This document shows, piece by piece, positions 9,712-21,723 of a stretch of 64,000 nucleotides of DNA. A program made the position numbers and the translations under genes. The stretch covers positions 1-64,000 of the forward strand of contig CAJQUW010015445.1 in NCBI GenBank assembly GCA_907163375.1. Direction: 5' to 3'. The DNA comes from Prostheceraeus crozeri (taxonomy: Eukaryota > Platyhelminthes > Polycladida > Euryleptidae). A model generated the notes under the pieces. It did not search any database. It worked only from the letters and a program-made list of their open reading frames with translations, and was not told the origin of the DNA. Numbering within the stretch: the first letter of the stretch is position 1; the number at the start of each line of letters is the position of its first letter.

Positions 9712-12700
9712 CTGCAGGTTTTCCCAGTTGAAAATGACCCTTTCTCAAATGAGAATGACCATTTCTCAACAGAAAATTACCCTTTCTCAAATGAGAATGA
9801 CCCTTTCTCAAAAGAAAATTACCCTTTCTCAAAAGAAAATTACCCTTTCTCAAAAGAAAATTACCCTTTCTCAAATGAGAATGACCTTTTCTCAAAAGAA
9901 AACTACCCTTTCTCAAAAGAAAATGACCATTTCTCAAAAGAAAATTACCCTTTCTCAAAAGAAAATTACCCTTTCTCAAAAGAAAATTACCTTTTATCAA
10001 AAGAAAATTACCCTTTCTCAAAAGAAAATTACCCTTTCTCAAATGAGAATGACCTTTTCTCAAAAGAAAACTACCCTTTCTCAAAAGAAAATGACCATTT
10101 CTCAAAAGAAAATTACCCTTTCTCAAAAGAAAATGACCATTTCTCAAAAGAAAATTACCCTTTCTCAAAAGAAAATTACCCTTTCTCAAATGAGAATGAC
10201 CTTTTCTCAAAATAAAATTACCCTTTCTCAAAAGAAAATGACCTTTTCTCAAAAGAAAACTACCCTTTCTCAAAAGAAAATGACCATTTCTCAAAAGAAA
10301 ATTACCCTTTCTCAAAAGAAAATGACCATTTCTCAAAAGAAAATGACCTTCTCTCAAAAGAAAATTACCCTTTTTCAAATGAGAATGACCTTTTCTCAAA
10401 AGTAAATGACCATTTCTCAAAAGAAAATTACCCTTTCTCAAATGAGAATGACCTTTTCTCAAAAGAAAATTACCCTTTCTCAACTGAGAATGACCCTTTC
10501 TCAAATGAGAATGACCTTTTCTCAAAAGAAAATTACCCTTTCTCAAATGAGAATGACCTTTTCTAAAAACAAAATTACCTTTTCTCAAAAGAGAATGACC
10601 TTTTCTCAAAATAAAATTACCCTTTCTCAAATGAGAATGACCATTTCTCAAATGAGAATTACCCTTTCTCAAAAGAAAATTACCCTTTCTCAAAAGAAAA
10701 TGACCTTTTCTCAAAAGAAAATTACCCTTTCTCAAATGAGAATGACCCTTTTTCAAATGAGAATGACCTTTTCTCAAAAGAAAATTACCCTTTCTCAAAT
10801 GAGAATGACCCTTTCTCAAAAGAAAATTACCCTTTCTCAAAAGAAAATTACCCTTACTCAAATGAGAATGACCCTTTCTCAAAAGAAAATGACCTTCTCT
10901 CAAAAGAAAATTACCCTTTCTCAAAAGAAAATGACCATTTCTCAAAAGAAAATTACCCTTTCTCAAAAGAAAATTACCCTTTCTCAAATGAGAATGACCC
11001 TTTCTCAAAAGAAAATTACCCTTTCTCAAAAGAAAATGACCATTTCTCAAAAGAAAATTACCCTTTCTCAAATGAGAATGACCTTTTCTCAAAAGAAAAT
11101 TACCCTTTCTCAAAAGAAAATGACCTTTTCTCAAAAGAGAGAAAGGGTAATTTTCTTTTGAGAAATGGTCATTTTCTTTTCTCAAAAGAACATGACCATT
11201 TCTCAAAAGAAAATTACCCTTTCTCAAATGAGAATGACCTTTTCTCAAAAGAAAATTACCCTTTCTCAACTGAGAATGACCTTTTCTCAAATGAGAATGA
11301 CCTTTTCCCAAAAGAAAATTACCCTTTCTCAAATGAGAATGACCTTTTCTCAAAATAAAATTACCCTTTCTCAAATGAGAATGACCATTTCTCAAATGAG
11401 AATTACCCTTTCTCAAAAGAAAATTACCCTTTCTCAAAAGAAAATGACCTTTTCTCAAAAGAAAATTACCCTTTCTCAAATGAGAATGACCCTTTCTCAA
11501 AAGAAAATTACCCTTTCTCAAAAGAAAATTACCCTTACTCAAATGAGAATGACCCTTTCTCAAAAGAAAATGACCTTCTCTCAAAAGAAAATTACCCTTT
11601 CTCAAAAGAAAATGACCATTTCTCAAAAGAAAATTACCCTTTCTCAAAAGAAAATTACCCTTTCTCAAATGAGAATGACCCTTTCTCAAAAGAAAATTAC
11701 CCTTTCTCAAAAGAAATTGACCATTTCTCAAAAGAAAATTACCCTTTCTCAAATGAGAATGACCTTTTCTCAAAAGAAAATTACCCTTTCTCAAAAGAAA
11801 ATGACCTTCTCTCAAAAGAAAATTACCCTTTCTCAAAAGAAAATGACCTTTTCTCAAAAGAGAGAAAGGGTAATTTTATTTTGAGAAATGGTCATTTTCT
11901 TTTCTCAAAAGAACATGACCATTTCTCAAAAGAAAATTACCCTTTCTCAAATGAGAATGACCTTTTCTCAAAAGAAAATTACCCTTTCTCAACTGAGAAT
12001 GACCCTTTCTCAAATGAGAATGACCTTTTCTCAAAAGAAAATTACCCTTTCTCAAATGAGAATGACCTTTTCTAAAAACAAAATTACCTTTTCTCAAATG
12101 AGAATGACCTTTTCTCAAAATAAAATTACCCTTTCTCAAATGAGAATGACCATTTCTCAAATGAGAATTACCTTTTCTCAAAAGAAAATTACCCTTTCTC
12201 AAAAGAAATCGACCTTTTCTCAAAAGAAAATTACCCTTTCTCAAATGAGAATTACCCTTTCTCAAATGAGAATGACCTTTTCTCAAAAGAAAATTACCCT
12301 TTCTCAAATGAGAATGACCCTTTCTCAAAAGAAAATTACCCTTTCTCAAAAGAAAATTACCCTTTCTCAAATGAGAATGACCCTTTCTCAAAAGAAAATT
12401 ACCCTTTCTCAAAAGAAAATGACCATTTCTCAAAAGAAAATTACCCTTTCTCAAATGAGAATGACCTTTTCTGAAAAGAATTTTACCCTTTCTCAAATGA
12501 GAATGACCCTTTCTCAAATGAGAATGACAATTTCTCAAAAAAAAATTACCCTTTCTCAAAAGAAAATTACCCTTTCTCAAATGAAAATTACCCTTTCTCA
12601 AAAGAAAATTACCGATTTTTTAAAATATATTTTTCTTCAGAAAAACTGATCCTTAGTCATCTTTAATGACTACATATGCATGAATTTTGATCTAAAATAT

Positions 12701-13637
12701 TCATCAACATTACTGCAACCTAAGAGCTGTGACTTAAACCTGATTCTTGGTCTTTATTGACAAAAAATGACTGGATTTTGTCCGTTCGCTGTTTCGTTCT
12801 TGCGGCTGTGCATTAAGTTTCTTCATTAAGGGTTATGGTTGGATCTTCGTCGACCTTTTCTTTCAAAAACTCTCTGTGAAGGACAGTTACCTTTGACGGA
12901 TGGTGACCTCTTTTTCGTGTTGGTGAATGGTCTTGCCGGGCACTTCGTTTTGCGGTGCCGTACTTTATGCCTAAGCTTCTCGACATTGCATATACACTTT
13001 CTCCTGACCTCGAGGCAGCAAGAATGCGACTCTTGTCTTCTTTTGAAACGTGTTTCTACCTGCGTCGTGCATCAGCCATATTCGAAGAAGAAACTGTGAC
13101 TCGGTAACGCCTGATGTCTATTATCGTCGTGGAGTCGCTACTGCTATTCTATTCTTTGCCCTTATTGGTCAATCGGCAATCGGTATTCACTGTGCTTAAC
13201 AACTGAAACAGTAACGCTTCTATTGATCGCCCTTGGAAAAGCAGATTCCCAATAGATAGCGTGAACCGCTTGCAACCATTGAAATCATTGGATTACAACA
13301 GTTTAACTCCAGCTAACAGGATAATTGTGGTTTCCCATCATACGTGCGTATTTGAAGGTAACTTGATACATTTATGCAACTAATAGCAACTCAAGTAAGT
13401 GTATTTGATCGTGTATAATGTATCATGAGATCAAGAATCAGGTTTAAGTCACAGCTCTTAGGTTGCAGTAATGTTGATGAATATTTCAGATCAAAATTCA
13501 TGCATATGTAGTCATTAAAGATGACTAAGGATCAGTTTTTCTGAAGAAAAACATATTTTAAAAAATCGGTAATTTTCATTTGAGAAAGGGCAATTTTCTT
13601 TTGAGAAAGGGTCATTTTCAACTGGGAAAACCTGCAG
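9712..13637. mobile_element. Long inverted-repeat element with expanded minisatellite arm
   Basis: The ends are CTGCAGGTTTTCCCAGTTG at 9712 and its complement ending at 13637. Inside, the right arm has about three 21-bp units and then a 140-bp unique segment (13429-13568). That unique segment is repeated almost exactly, inverted, at 12612-12752. The left arm is the same structure with the 21-bp units multiplied to about 137. The 676-bp centre (12753-13428) has no recognised gene. I find no clean target duplication. It is probably a non-autonomous DNA transposon of unknown superfamily. Confidence 0.8.
9725..12611. repeat. 21-bp minisatellite array, about 137 units
   Basis: The units alternate between types such as TTACCCTTTCTCAAAAGAAAA, TGACCCTTTCTCAAATGAGAA and TGACCATTTCTCAAAAGAAAA. 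Because 21 is a multiple of three, frames stay open for hundreds of codons on both strands, but there is no coding evidence. Short inverted pieces occur near 11141 and 11864, and the CTCAACTGAGAATGACC variant recurs near 10479, 11265 and 11988. The array therefore contains a higher-order duplication of about 723-786 bp in three copies. Confidence 0.95.
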
Positions 13638-14620
13638 ATACGCTCCGTCGAAGCCATCAATATGAGGGTTTAGTGACGTCAAACCATCATGATATGCCTT
13701 TGATTATGGCTTTCGGCTATAATATAGCTTCTCACCTATTCAAAGAAAGCAAAGAAAATTAGCGGCGTTACTGACTGGCTCTTGCTTTTGATTTTTTAAA
13801 AAAATTCTAAATCAAATTTGCGGCGTTCTACATGTAGGTATTACACGAGGTTGGTAGTTGCGCCATTTGAATCGCTCGCATGGATCAATTCGCATTCTAA
13901 ATAATATTTTTGATAATAATTTTGATATTATCGAAGATTGTGAAACTCATTGAAAGAGAGCGCTATGACGATAGGAATTATAACAATAAGATTTCATGTT
14001 TGGCAGATACTCGATCACATGGAGCATCAAACTTCAAAGTCTTCCTTCCATTTGACCTTTTTCTGTGAATGTCCCACAACGTGATCCCCATGTTTCGAGA
14101 CATTCTGCTGTGAAAAATCAGACTCGATTTCCTCTTGCTCAATTCAGTGAAGCATAAGTAACTGAAGCCATAAAATATTTCTATTGCTCATTTCGAATTA
14201 CTCATGTGACAGTCGAAGAGCATGCATCAATAAACAATCTCAAGACATTATTCAGTTAGATTGGTAGTCAGCAAACATTAGTAAAGCACTAAAACATTAT
14301 ACCAGACATCAATGACAACGTTTTGGTGAAAAAATATATCGTTTTGTAATGCTCTTAGCAGAAACATTATCTTCCTTGAATGCGTTATAGAATATGATTT
14401 CTAAATTCTTTTTATATTATGAAAATCAGAAGATTGAGAAAATAGAGTAGCACCAGATTGCCTTTTCTCATGACATTTCATATTCTTATCCGCTTGTATG
14501 CTTCATAGTGAATGCTGATAAAGAGGAGGTGCATGTTTGCATGATTTATAAACTCAATTATGGATTGTCAGGCCACCATTAACACATGCATGTCTATGAA
14601 ATGCTTTAAAATATGTCATA
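13638..14620. other. No recognised feature
   Basis: AT-rich sequence without long frames, family motifs or repeats that I could pair. Confidence 0.4.
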
Positions 14621-14839
14621 CACTGTAAACTGTCACCTCCTAAACTCGAAGAAACCTGCATCCTAAAGCGCGACACACTAGAATTTTGGGAGGTTGCGTG
14701 AAATAGAATGCTGACATACTAAAGAGAACAATAACACTAGCGCGCTAGCCTCCTAAAATGCTTTGCTTTAGGATTTTTTTATTAGTTACGAATAGTGTCT
14801 CGCTTCAGTGTGTGATTTAGGAGGTGCTGGTTTAGAGTG
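14621..14839. mobile_element. MITE with CACTGTAAAC end, copy 2 of 2
   Basis: A 219-bp near-identical copy of 4079-4296 in the same orientation, differing at only a few bases. TA stands on both sides, consistent with a 2-bp target duplication. The high identity indicates that both copies moved recently. Confidence 0.88.
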
Positions 14840-15404
14840 TATATTTAATGCCAGGATCTTTAGGCACTAAAAAGGAGGAAAATAGACAAGCAAAGAGGCA
14901 TAGGCATACATGCAATCTCCGAACGTTTAATTAAAACAGCTCATTACATGTCGCAAGATTTTAATGCGAATTAAAATATTGAAGACTGTAGGCGATTTAG
15001 CATTATACTTCGTCTACAATGAGTAACCTAATTGCAGCTATTTTGAACAATTCACATTACATCTTGTTATCTCAAACAATAACAATCAATTTTTTGAGAT
15101 TACGGAAACATCTTCTCGTCGCCTATCAGAAAGAATATGCTTAGAAGCAGAAAATGATCTGTCAACTTTCATTGACGTAGGTGGTGCAAGCTCAAACAAG
15201 TGACGGTTACTGAGTCAAAATCACAACTGATTTTCCATTTAAAGTGCTCGAAATGTTTCTCATCGGATATAGATCTTGGTTAGCGGAAATTACTCGATCG
15301 CATTTTAGTTGTGCAGAACTGCCATTTACACCGGCAGCTCCTGATATTTCCTCTTTGGTGGCATCAAATCTGGAGTTTTCCAGAAGGCTTTCTTTTCATT
15401 CTAC
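14840..15404. other. No recognised feature
   Basis: Nothing that I can support beyond short frames. Confidence 0.4.
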
Positions 15405-15479
15405 CATGAATGGCTAGAGTATTTTCTCTGAGTATTCTGAATAATATATTCTACAGTTTAGATACTCTAGCCATCCATG
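15405..15479. repeat. Short inverted repeat (hairpin)
   Basis: The left arm CATGAATGGCTAGAGTAT (15405-15422) faces the right arm ATACTCTAGCCATCCATG (15462-15479) with one mismatch, around a 39-base loop. It could be a very small MITE or a structured element; no target duplication was identified. Confidence 0.7.
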
Positions 15480-16136
15480 CAGTGAAAGCGCGTGTTCAGT
15501 GAAGCGAGTGGACAGGTCAAGTGCAACATCGATGGATGCGTTATGACTTTTAGCGCTTCGGGCGCTGTCTTCATGTACGGTGACGCGTCAGTCAAAGAAA
15601 GTGAAACATCATTGCATCTTATGACTTCCAGCCGATCAAAGTAAGTGCTGAGGTAAAAGGTTGAGCAATAGTGGGGCTGCTGGTCGCTTCCAACTCTTCG
15701 GTTGCAACTCTTCATCTATTGCTTTTGTCCTCATCAACTTTATCACAGCATATATCAATTGTCTGTTTTAGTTGCACTTCATGTAACCTGTGGGAAAGCC
15801 AGATCGGTCCTTTGGAGGGATCAAATTCTTTACTTTTCATTATCTTCAGCTTCATCTTCTCACTTTGATTGAAGCATTTGCGTAACACCACACGTGGTTG
15901 ACCAGTTATCCGCATTAGAAATGACAAGTCTGTTTGTATTTGTATTTGACTGATAGCAGATTGGGATTTAGATAAGTTACAAAGTTTGTAGTATATAAGC
16001 AGACACACAAGTGTCATGTCTATAATCACTCCTTTTTAGACGCTAATGTCATAAGTAAGTTGTTAGATTTATAATTTTGTTTAAAACGCAGTAGTAAGTT
16101 ATTTTTTTTCTTTCAGTTTTTAGTTAGGCCTAAAAA
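15480..16136. other. Unassigned sequence left of the LINE
   Basis: Two minus-strand frames (15467-15715 and 15712-16029, 82 and 105 codons) overlap here. Neither shows a motif that I recognise. Confidence 0.35.
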
Positions 16137-16163
16137 AAATATTCGAAACATTCCAAAGGAATG
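16137..16163. repeat. Target-site duplication of the LINE, left copy
   Basis: Identical over 27 bases to 19736-19762. It contains the palindrome CATTCCAAAGGAATG, which may reflect the endonuclease's target preference. Confidence 0.9.
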
Positions 16164-19100
16164 CTACCAACAACGTCGTCAGCCGAGGACCACCCACGAG
16201 TTTCAACCCCTTTCCTCGGAACTCGCTTGCCTGGGTGGCGGGGTCCACTAAGGATGATCAGTCCTTAGCCGTTGTTGGGAGAAAGCCTCGAACGGCTCCA
16301 TATCCACGCAGATCCTCTCCTTGCTGTTTCACTCAAGTCCTTCTCTGTTCTCATCGCCTCTTTTCCTAATCCCAGCGTCTTCAAAAATCGGATCATTGAA
16401 AGTCCCACGAATCCGCGGCACCCGACTTCAACCGGCAAAGTGTTGACCCTCCAGTCCCTGAATCTACACTCTTCTGTCAATTCTATGTATCTGTCCATCT
16501 TCCTCTCGTACGCTTCCTCCATCCGATCCTCCCAAGGCACCGTTAGCTCGACTAACATGCACGCCCTCTGCGATATTGACCAGATAACTAAATCTGGGCG
16601 CAATTGGGTCACCACCCCTATCTCCGGTGGGAACTTGAAACCCCCGTTTACGTCACACGACACCTGCCAGTCTTTCGCGATACTCAAATGAGTCCAACCT
16701 TCCCCATCTTTCGGCGAACTTTCGGCACAGATTGTCCCTCTCTCACAAACTGGATCACTTTAGTACCCTCCTGTTCCCTGTTTCTCTCTATCGCTTTCAC
16801 AACTGCTTGGTGCAATACCTTCAGTACCTCATTATGCCGCCACGTGTACATCCCACCACTGAGTCTGTTAGGACACGCACACAGGATATGATGTAAGGTC
16901 CCTCTCTGCCCACATTCACATCGGTCGCACTCCTTCACTTTCCACTTCTTCAGATTTGCTGGAGTAGGTAGCAAATCATAGGTCGCCCGAATCAAGAACC
17001 TCAGCTCCCCGCGAGACTGCCCCAATAAATCCTTCCATGACATACGCTGGCATGTGGCTTCTTCCCATCTCATCCACGCTCCCTGTTGTGGTTGACTACT
17101 GGCTGCCACCTTCCATGACTCCTCTTCCGCACGCCTTACCTCTGTTGTTACCAGCTCTCTTTTATCCTTGCCTGTAGCCTTTGACCACCATTTCTTTCTT
17201 TGCCAGCCTAAGCCTCGTCTGTCACACTGGACCATACCAACAACCTCGTCATGTCGTAGCCTTGACTCAGCGCTCCTGCAGCATTCTTCCTGCTGACCAT
17301 TTCCGCCCCGTCTCCACCAAACAGTTGACATCCCTCACTGCCTCATCAGGCGAAGATTTTAGCATTTCCAACACTCTGACCTTGTTGACCTTGAACTCCG
17401 TTACTAGCGATTCCGTTGGCAATGACAATTTGCATTCATTGCTGAAGAGTGCCGCTTGAGATAGAGTCCTTGGAACACCCAGCCATTTCCTAATCCATAC
17501 TGCCATTTTCCTTTGCATCGTTTCCACTGTCGTCATAGCCACGTCGTACATAGTCAAAGGCCAAAGTATTCGAGGTACCACCAAGTGATGCAAACCCCAC
17601 ACCTTCTGTACCCCACGTAGTCCCGAGACATGCAGTGCACTCAAGTACTTTTGAAATGTGTCACGAATCTCATGCATCCTTCTTCTATCACTCATGGAGG
17701 CATCAAACCATCGTCCAAGGCTTTTAACCGGCTTCTCAGACACTGATGGAATCACCTGCCCGTCGATCGAAAACTTTACCCTGCTTGATATTCTACCGAA
17801 TCGAATCATCATACCGCGAGATTTCACCGGTTTTCACTCTCATTCTTGCCCAATTAATCGCCTTCTCAAGTTTCTCCAATACAGCCCGTGTTGCAGCGCT
17901 GATCTACAAACCACTGTCATGTCATCCATGAACGCCTTAACTGGAGGTAATTTCCTTCCATTGAGCTCGACTCCTTCAGTGTGTTGCACCGTCGATAAAA
18001 CTACATTCATCGCCATAACAAAAAGGATAGGCGAAATGGTGCACCCCATTGGTATCCCCTTCTCCAACTTGATCCATTTCGTATCCCACCTCTCAGTCCG
18101 AAACTTCATGATGAAGTCCTCGTAATAGGCTTTTATCAGCATTTTCACCTTCTCTGGAACATGGTGGAAGTCCAATGCATACATGACCAGTCCATGAGGG
18201 ACCGCGCCATAGGCATTCTCCAGATCCAACCAAACGACCCAAGATCTTTCTTCATTCTCTTCGCTTCTTTGACTGCCGTCCATAGCATGAAATTGTGTTC
18301 AATGCAACCAGCGATACCAGGTACCCCTCCTTTCTGCACAGTCGTGTCAATCAGGTTGTTATTCAGGAGGAACGCCGTCATTCTGCCCGTCAGGATAGAA
18401 AAGAATATCTTTCCCTCGACATTCAAAAGGCTGATGGGTCGAAATTGGCCGATGGCTTTGGCTCCATCTTCCTTAGGGATGTAGATTCCGTCTGCTCTTT
18501 TCCAACTCTCCGGCACGCAACCCTTCCGCCAGGCAATTCGCAGCAGCTTCCACAATTCCTTCAAAATCCCCGGGCACTTCTTATACACGAGATAAGGTAC
18601 GCCATTGGGACCTGGAGATGAATTGCTTTTCGCCTTAGCAACTACCTCCACACTTCTTTCCATCTCGGCTCTGCAACGTCGAACTGTTTGCTTGGGCTTG
18701 ATGGCCTTCTCTCGTCCTCGAGCCTTTGGAATGGCTGATGCCTATGGGGATCTGTGTACTTGGATTCAAGATGATCTTCCAGCTCACCCTTGTCGCACTG
18801 CAGTCTTCCTTCTTTCTTTCCATCCAGGACTGTCTTCACTGCCTGATACGGATTGTTAGCAAAATGGCGTCGTTGCTTCTGCCTCTCCTTTCTCCTCTTC
18901 CGTTGCTTTTCTGCTTTCAGCAAGCTGTTATACCGCCTTCTTACTTCCGTTGTCTTCTCACTCACCACCTGTCTTTCCTCCTCACTAACAGATGAGAGCC
19001 ATTTCCTTCTCAGATCTTTCTTCTCCCTCTTCAGTCTTTCCAACTCCCTCACCCTGCGTGACTCCCCGTCCTTCTTACTCTTTACAGACAATTCTTCCTC

Positions 19101-19735
19101 CCCAAACTCTTCCAAACACCAGCTGAAGACATATGATCCGAACCTATTGAGTTTCTTTTCAACATCACCTTTCAAATTCCTTGCCATATGCACCAATACT
19201 TGATCGACGCTCTCCCATCGTTGCTTTTCACTTGACTTAGGCCACTTTATCTTTCGCCTCTCGCAGACGTCTGCATCACCCGCAAGTTCACAAGGAATCT
19301 CCCTTTGACTTTGTCTCTCAGAGGAAACCCTTATCGTCTTATTCTCATGGATGCGTTGAACCGCAGGCTCACAAACGCCGCACTTCTTTTTTGTTTTATG
19401 GATACGAAGCCCCTTCCGTGATCTGAACACCGCACCACATTCGCAACTCCAAGATGTTAACGTCCGCAATCCGTTCTCGTTTTCCAAATTCGTTTCCGGT
19501 CCAATACTAGTTGATTCAAAATCATCATCCATACAAAATACTCCTTTACCCTGCAGAGCCAATCGGAGAATGACCACCGCTACCTAGTCCACCGGGGAGA
19601 ATCCTCGACTTACCAGCCAGTGCTGTGCGTCTCGGCAACAGGGCGCAGCCTTTTCGGTAGCAAATGAGGATGCAGGGATGGTCTTTTCCCATCGTCACCA
19701 GTCTTTCCTGGAGTCATCAGGTTTCCTGAAGTCGC
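16164..19735 (-). mobile_element. R2/NeSL-type LINE with restriction-like endonuclease, near full length
   Basis: A 3.57-kb element on the minus strand flanked by a perfect 27-bp direct repeat beginning AAATATTCGAAACATTCC (16137-16163 and 19736-19762), its target duplication. It encodes, in order, an N-terminal zinc finger, reverse transcriptase, a CCHC knuckle and a C-terminal PD-(D/E)XK-like endonuclease. That domain order, with the endonuclease after the RT, defines the R2/R4/NeSL/Hero group. The 5' and 3' untranslated parts look complete, so this is a full-length insertion that has since decayed. Confidence 0.9.
16265..19577 (-). pseudogene. LINE polyprotein: zinc finger, RT, RLE endonuclease; several breaks
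   Basis: Read right to left. 19577-18642 holds the finger CECGAVFRSRKGLRIH and a long basic charged region. 18663-18145 begins the RT (NSSPGPNGVPYLVYKKCP, ESWKRADGIYIPKEDG, FRPISLLNVEGK). 18283-17840 has WLDLENAYGAVPHGL, KGIPMGCTISPILF and the active site AFMDDMTVV. 17827-17267 is the thumb. 17331-16684 has the knuckle CDRCECGQRGTLHHILCACP. 16687-16265 has the endonuclease RPDLVIW ... VELTVPWEDR. The frame changes near 18650, within 18145-18283, within 17267-17331 and at 16684-16687, and an in-frame stop separates 17840 from 17827. The first Met of the usual N-terminus is probably near 19532. Confidence 0.9.
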
Positions 19736-19762
19736 AAATATTCGAAACATTCCAAAGGAATG
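19736..19762. repeat. Target-site duplication of the LINE, right copy
   Basis: The second copy of the 27-bp repeat at 16137-16163. The perfect match implies a young insertion. Confidence 0.9.
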
Positions 19763-19883
19763 TAGTATTATAGTATTATTATTTTTCTTTATGATCTACC
19801 GGAGGTTAGCCTCAACCAATTTAATAGTCATCAAGAAAATTCGACATGGCTTATCTACTTCCAGTCTGCCGATTGCGACGTTA

Positions 19884-20125
19884 GGCCGCTGTCACACAGA
19901 AGAGGCGTCTTCCATCTTCCATGAAACTCGTCATTTGCACATTCTCCATAAGGCGTGATGAGACGATTTTCATCTGCTGTCTTCCGCATTCCATCGTCCA
20001 TCCTCCACAGACCGCAGTCACACTGGGAAATCCATCTCCGATACAGTCAGGGCTATTTTCACTATTTACCGTTGCTATGACTACTGTCTAATTCTGTAGA
20101 CACCTTATTCTGTGTGACTGCGGCC
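19884..20125. mobile_element. PIF/Harbinger-type MITE, 242 bp
   Basis: The ends GGCCGCTGTCACACAGAA and its near-perfect complement TTCTGTGTGACTGCGGCC bound the element, and TTA stands on both sides (19881-19883 and 20126-20128). A 3-bp TTA duplication is typical of PIF/Harbinger. A third partial copy of the end motif (CCGCAGTCACACTGGG) lies inside near 20012. No coding capacity. Confidence 0.88.
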
Positions 20126-20128
20126 TTA

Positions 20129-20859
20129 TCCATACGTCTATCGACGCAGTCAGTTGTCTCATCGATTGATGCCCAAAGTTTTTCGTCGTGTCCAAATGTT
20201 CTGATTTGCTTCATTGTAGTATTACAGTAGGAACCACCCTGATTTTTCCTTATATGCTGTTTGCATATTATATATATTATATATTACATTATTTATATTG
20301 TATTATATATATATATTACATATAAAAGCTTTGCGCAGATCTGATGAATACGTTGATTGAATAACCAACAAATAGAATAGCCAACATGAGGGGGTCGAAT
20401 GAAAGGTGCAGCTGGCCGGGGAGTTCTAATTCCTGCAGTCTCGAGTTTTCAGTGCATTTGTGCTTTTCCCCCAGTTGGTGAACTACATTCCTTCAGAGTT
20501 AACTAGCTACAACTTTCTAATGTCTAAGAGATATGATTAATGCAGCCCCGTATCCGCCAAAATGCTTGGTTATGACTTTATGAAATAAACAGGAATATGC
20601 TACCATTGGAAGAGAATCTTAAGTAATATTTAGTTGCTAAAAATCAGTAAAAGGACAGCATTATATGGAGAAATATATATGTACAGTATATATATATCAT
20701 ATGGAGAATTTTGATTAAAAAACTGAAATATACAGCACCGCCGTTTATGGCATTCTGTCTAAATATCTGGGCTTTAGTCATGATGTATGCTAAATGTGTG
20801 TAGCCGGCTTGAAGCTTTATATGTATTTGAATTCATTCACCTTGCGAGAAGCAGTGATA
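20129..20859. other. Unassigned, with a TA-rich simple repeat
   Basis: 20255-20330 is a run of imperfect TA dinucleotide and TATAT repeats. A shorter TA stretch lies near 20670-20700. No gene or other element recognised. Confidence 0.6.
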
Positions 20860-20867
20860 TTTGACAG

Positions 20868-21715
20868 CATAGAGTAGATATATTAGGTAGAGTAGTAACT
20901 CCGCATTTACTAAATCCAAAATGTGTCTACACTTTCGATTTCATTCAATGAACTCAATGAACTCAAGGGAGATACAGGTGGTATTGTCACCAAATGTGAT
21001 ATATTCAAAATTTTTCAGTATTGCAGAAATTACAACGGAATTGAGTGATCATGATTGTAATGCAGAAGACATGATGGTAGTTTACAGATTCTCATGACTG
21101 CCTTGGAGATTTAATGTTTGTTAAATTAGTAATTCGATGTGTTCCTATTACTTTCATGCTTAACTTCAAGAGTATTTCTTAAGCGTGATCATATCACAGG
21201 CAACCTGCCACTGGCAGAAAATCACATAATCAAATACAACGATTTCATTTAACCTTGAAGGATGTAAATTATTCCACATCACTATTCAGATTCAGGAAAT
21301 GAAACATCGAATTTAGTGATCGAGTGATAAAATCATGCCGGTGAAAATTGAATTAAAAACTTGAAATTTCAGTCAAGAAAGCATGAATAATATCATGACT
21401 TTTTCATGGAGACTTTCATTATAATACAATTATTGAAATTCCTTTGATAATCAGCTTGATTTTTGCTTAGTTAGGATGCTTGTTATCAAATATTCATTCC
21501 TTTTGATATCCAACTTGTTTCATACTACTTATATAGGAGAGTCATCTCGGTAGTATATAAATTGGCAAATTTTGAATTTTTTCAAAAGTGCTCAAATAAT
21601 TGAGGACCACGGGAACGTAATCTCCGCAAAAAACTGAATCTTTTGACATAAACATTTTCACTGTATACAGATACTTGTTTGAGTCGACACTCTACCTATA
21701 TATCCCTACTTTATG
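20868..21715 (+). mobile_element. hAT-type non-autonomous element, copy A
   Basis: An 848-bp element that begins CATAGAGTAG and ends CTACTTTATG, with a longer imperfect terminal match around AGGTAGAGTR. An exact 8-bp duplication TTTGACAG lies at 20860-20867 and 21716-21723. It shares most of its length with 31215-32038 and with the split copy at 5406-7986. No transposase frame is present. Confidence 0.9.
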
Positions 21716-21723
21716 TTTGACAG

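Noticed and set aside
9695-11857. A 720-codon open frame of RKGNFLL repeats as a protein-coding gene
   Set aside because: The frame exists only because the minisatellite unit is 21 bp; frames are open on both strands and there is no gene context.
9725-12611. Repeat array as a CRISPR locus
   Set aside because: Units are contiguous variants of one 21-mer without spacers, inside a eukaryotic inverted-repeat element, and no cas genes are present.
15467-16029. Two adjoining minus-strand frames left of the LINE as host exons
   Set aside because: No recognisable family and no convincing splice pattern; recorded only as unassigned sequence.
16272-19203. Plus-strand frames of 90-155 codons between 16.2 and 19.2 kb
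   Set aside because: They lie antisense to the R2/NeSL-type polyprotein and have no recognisable domain.
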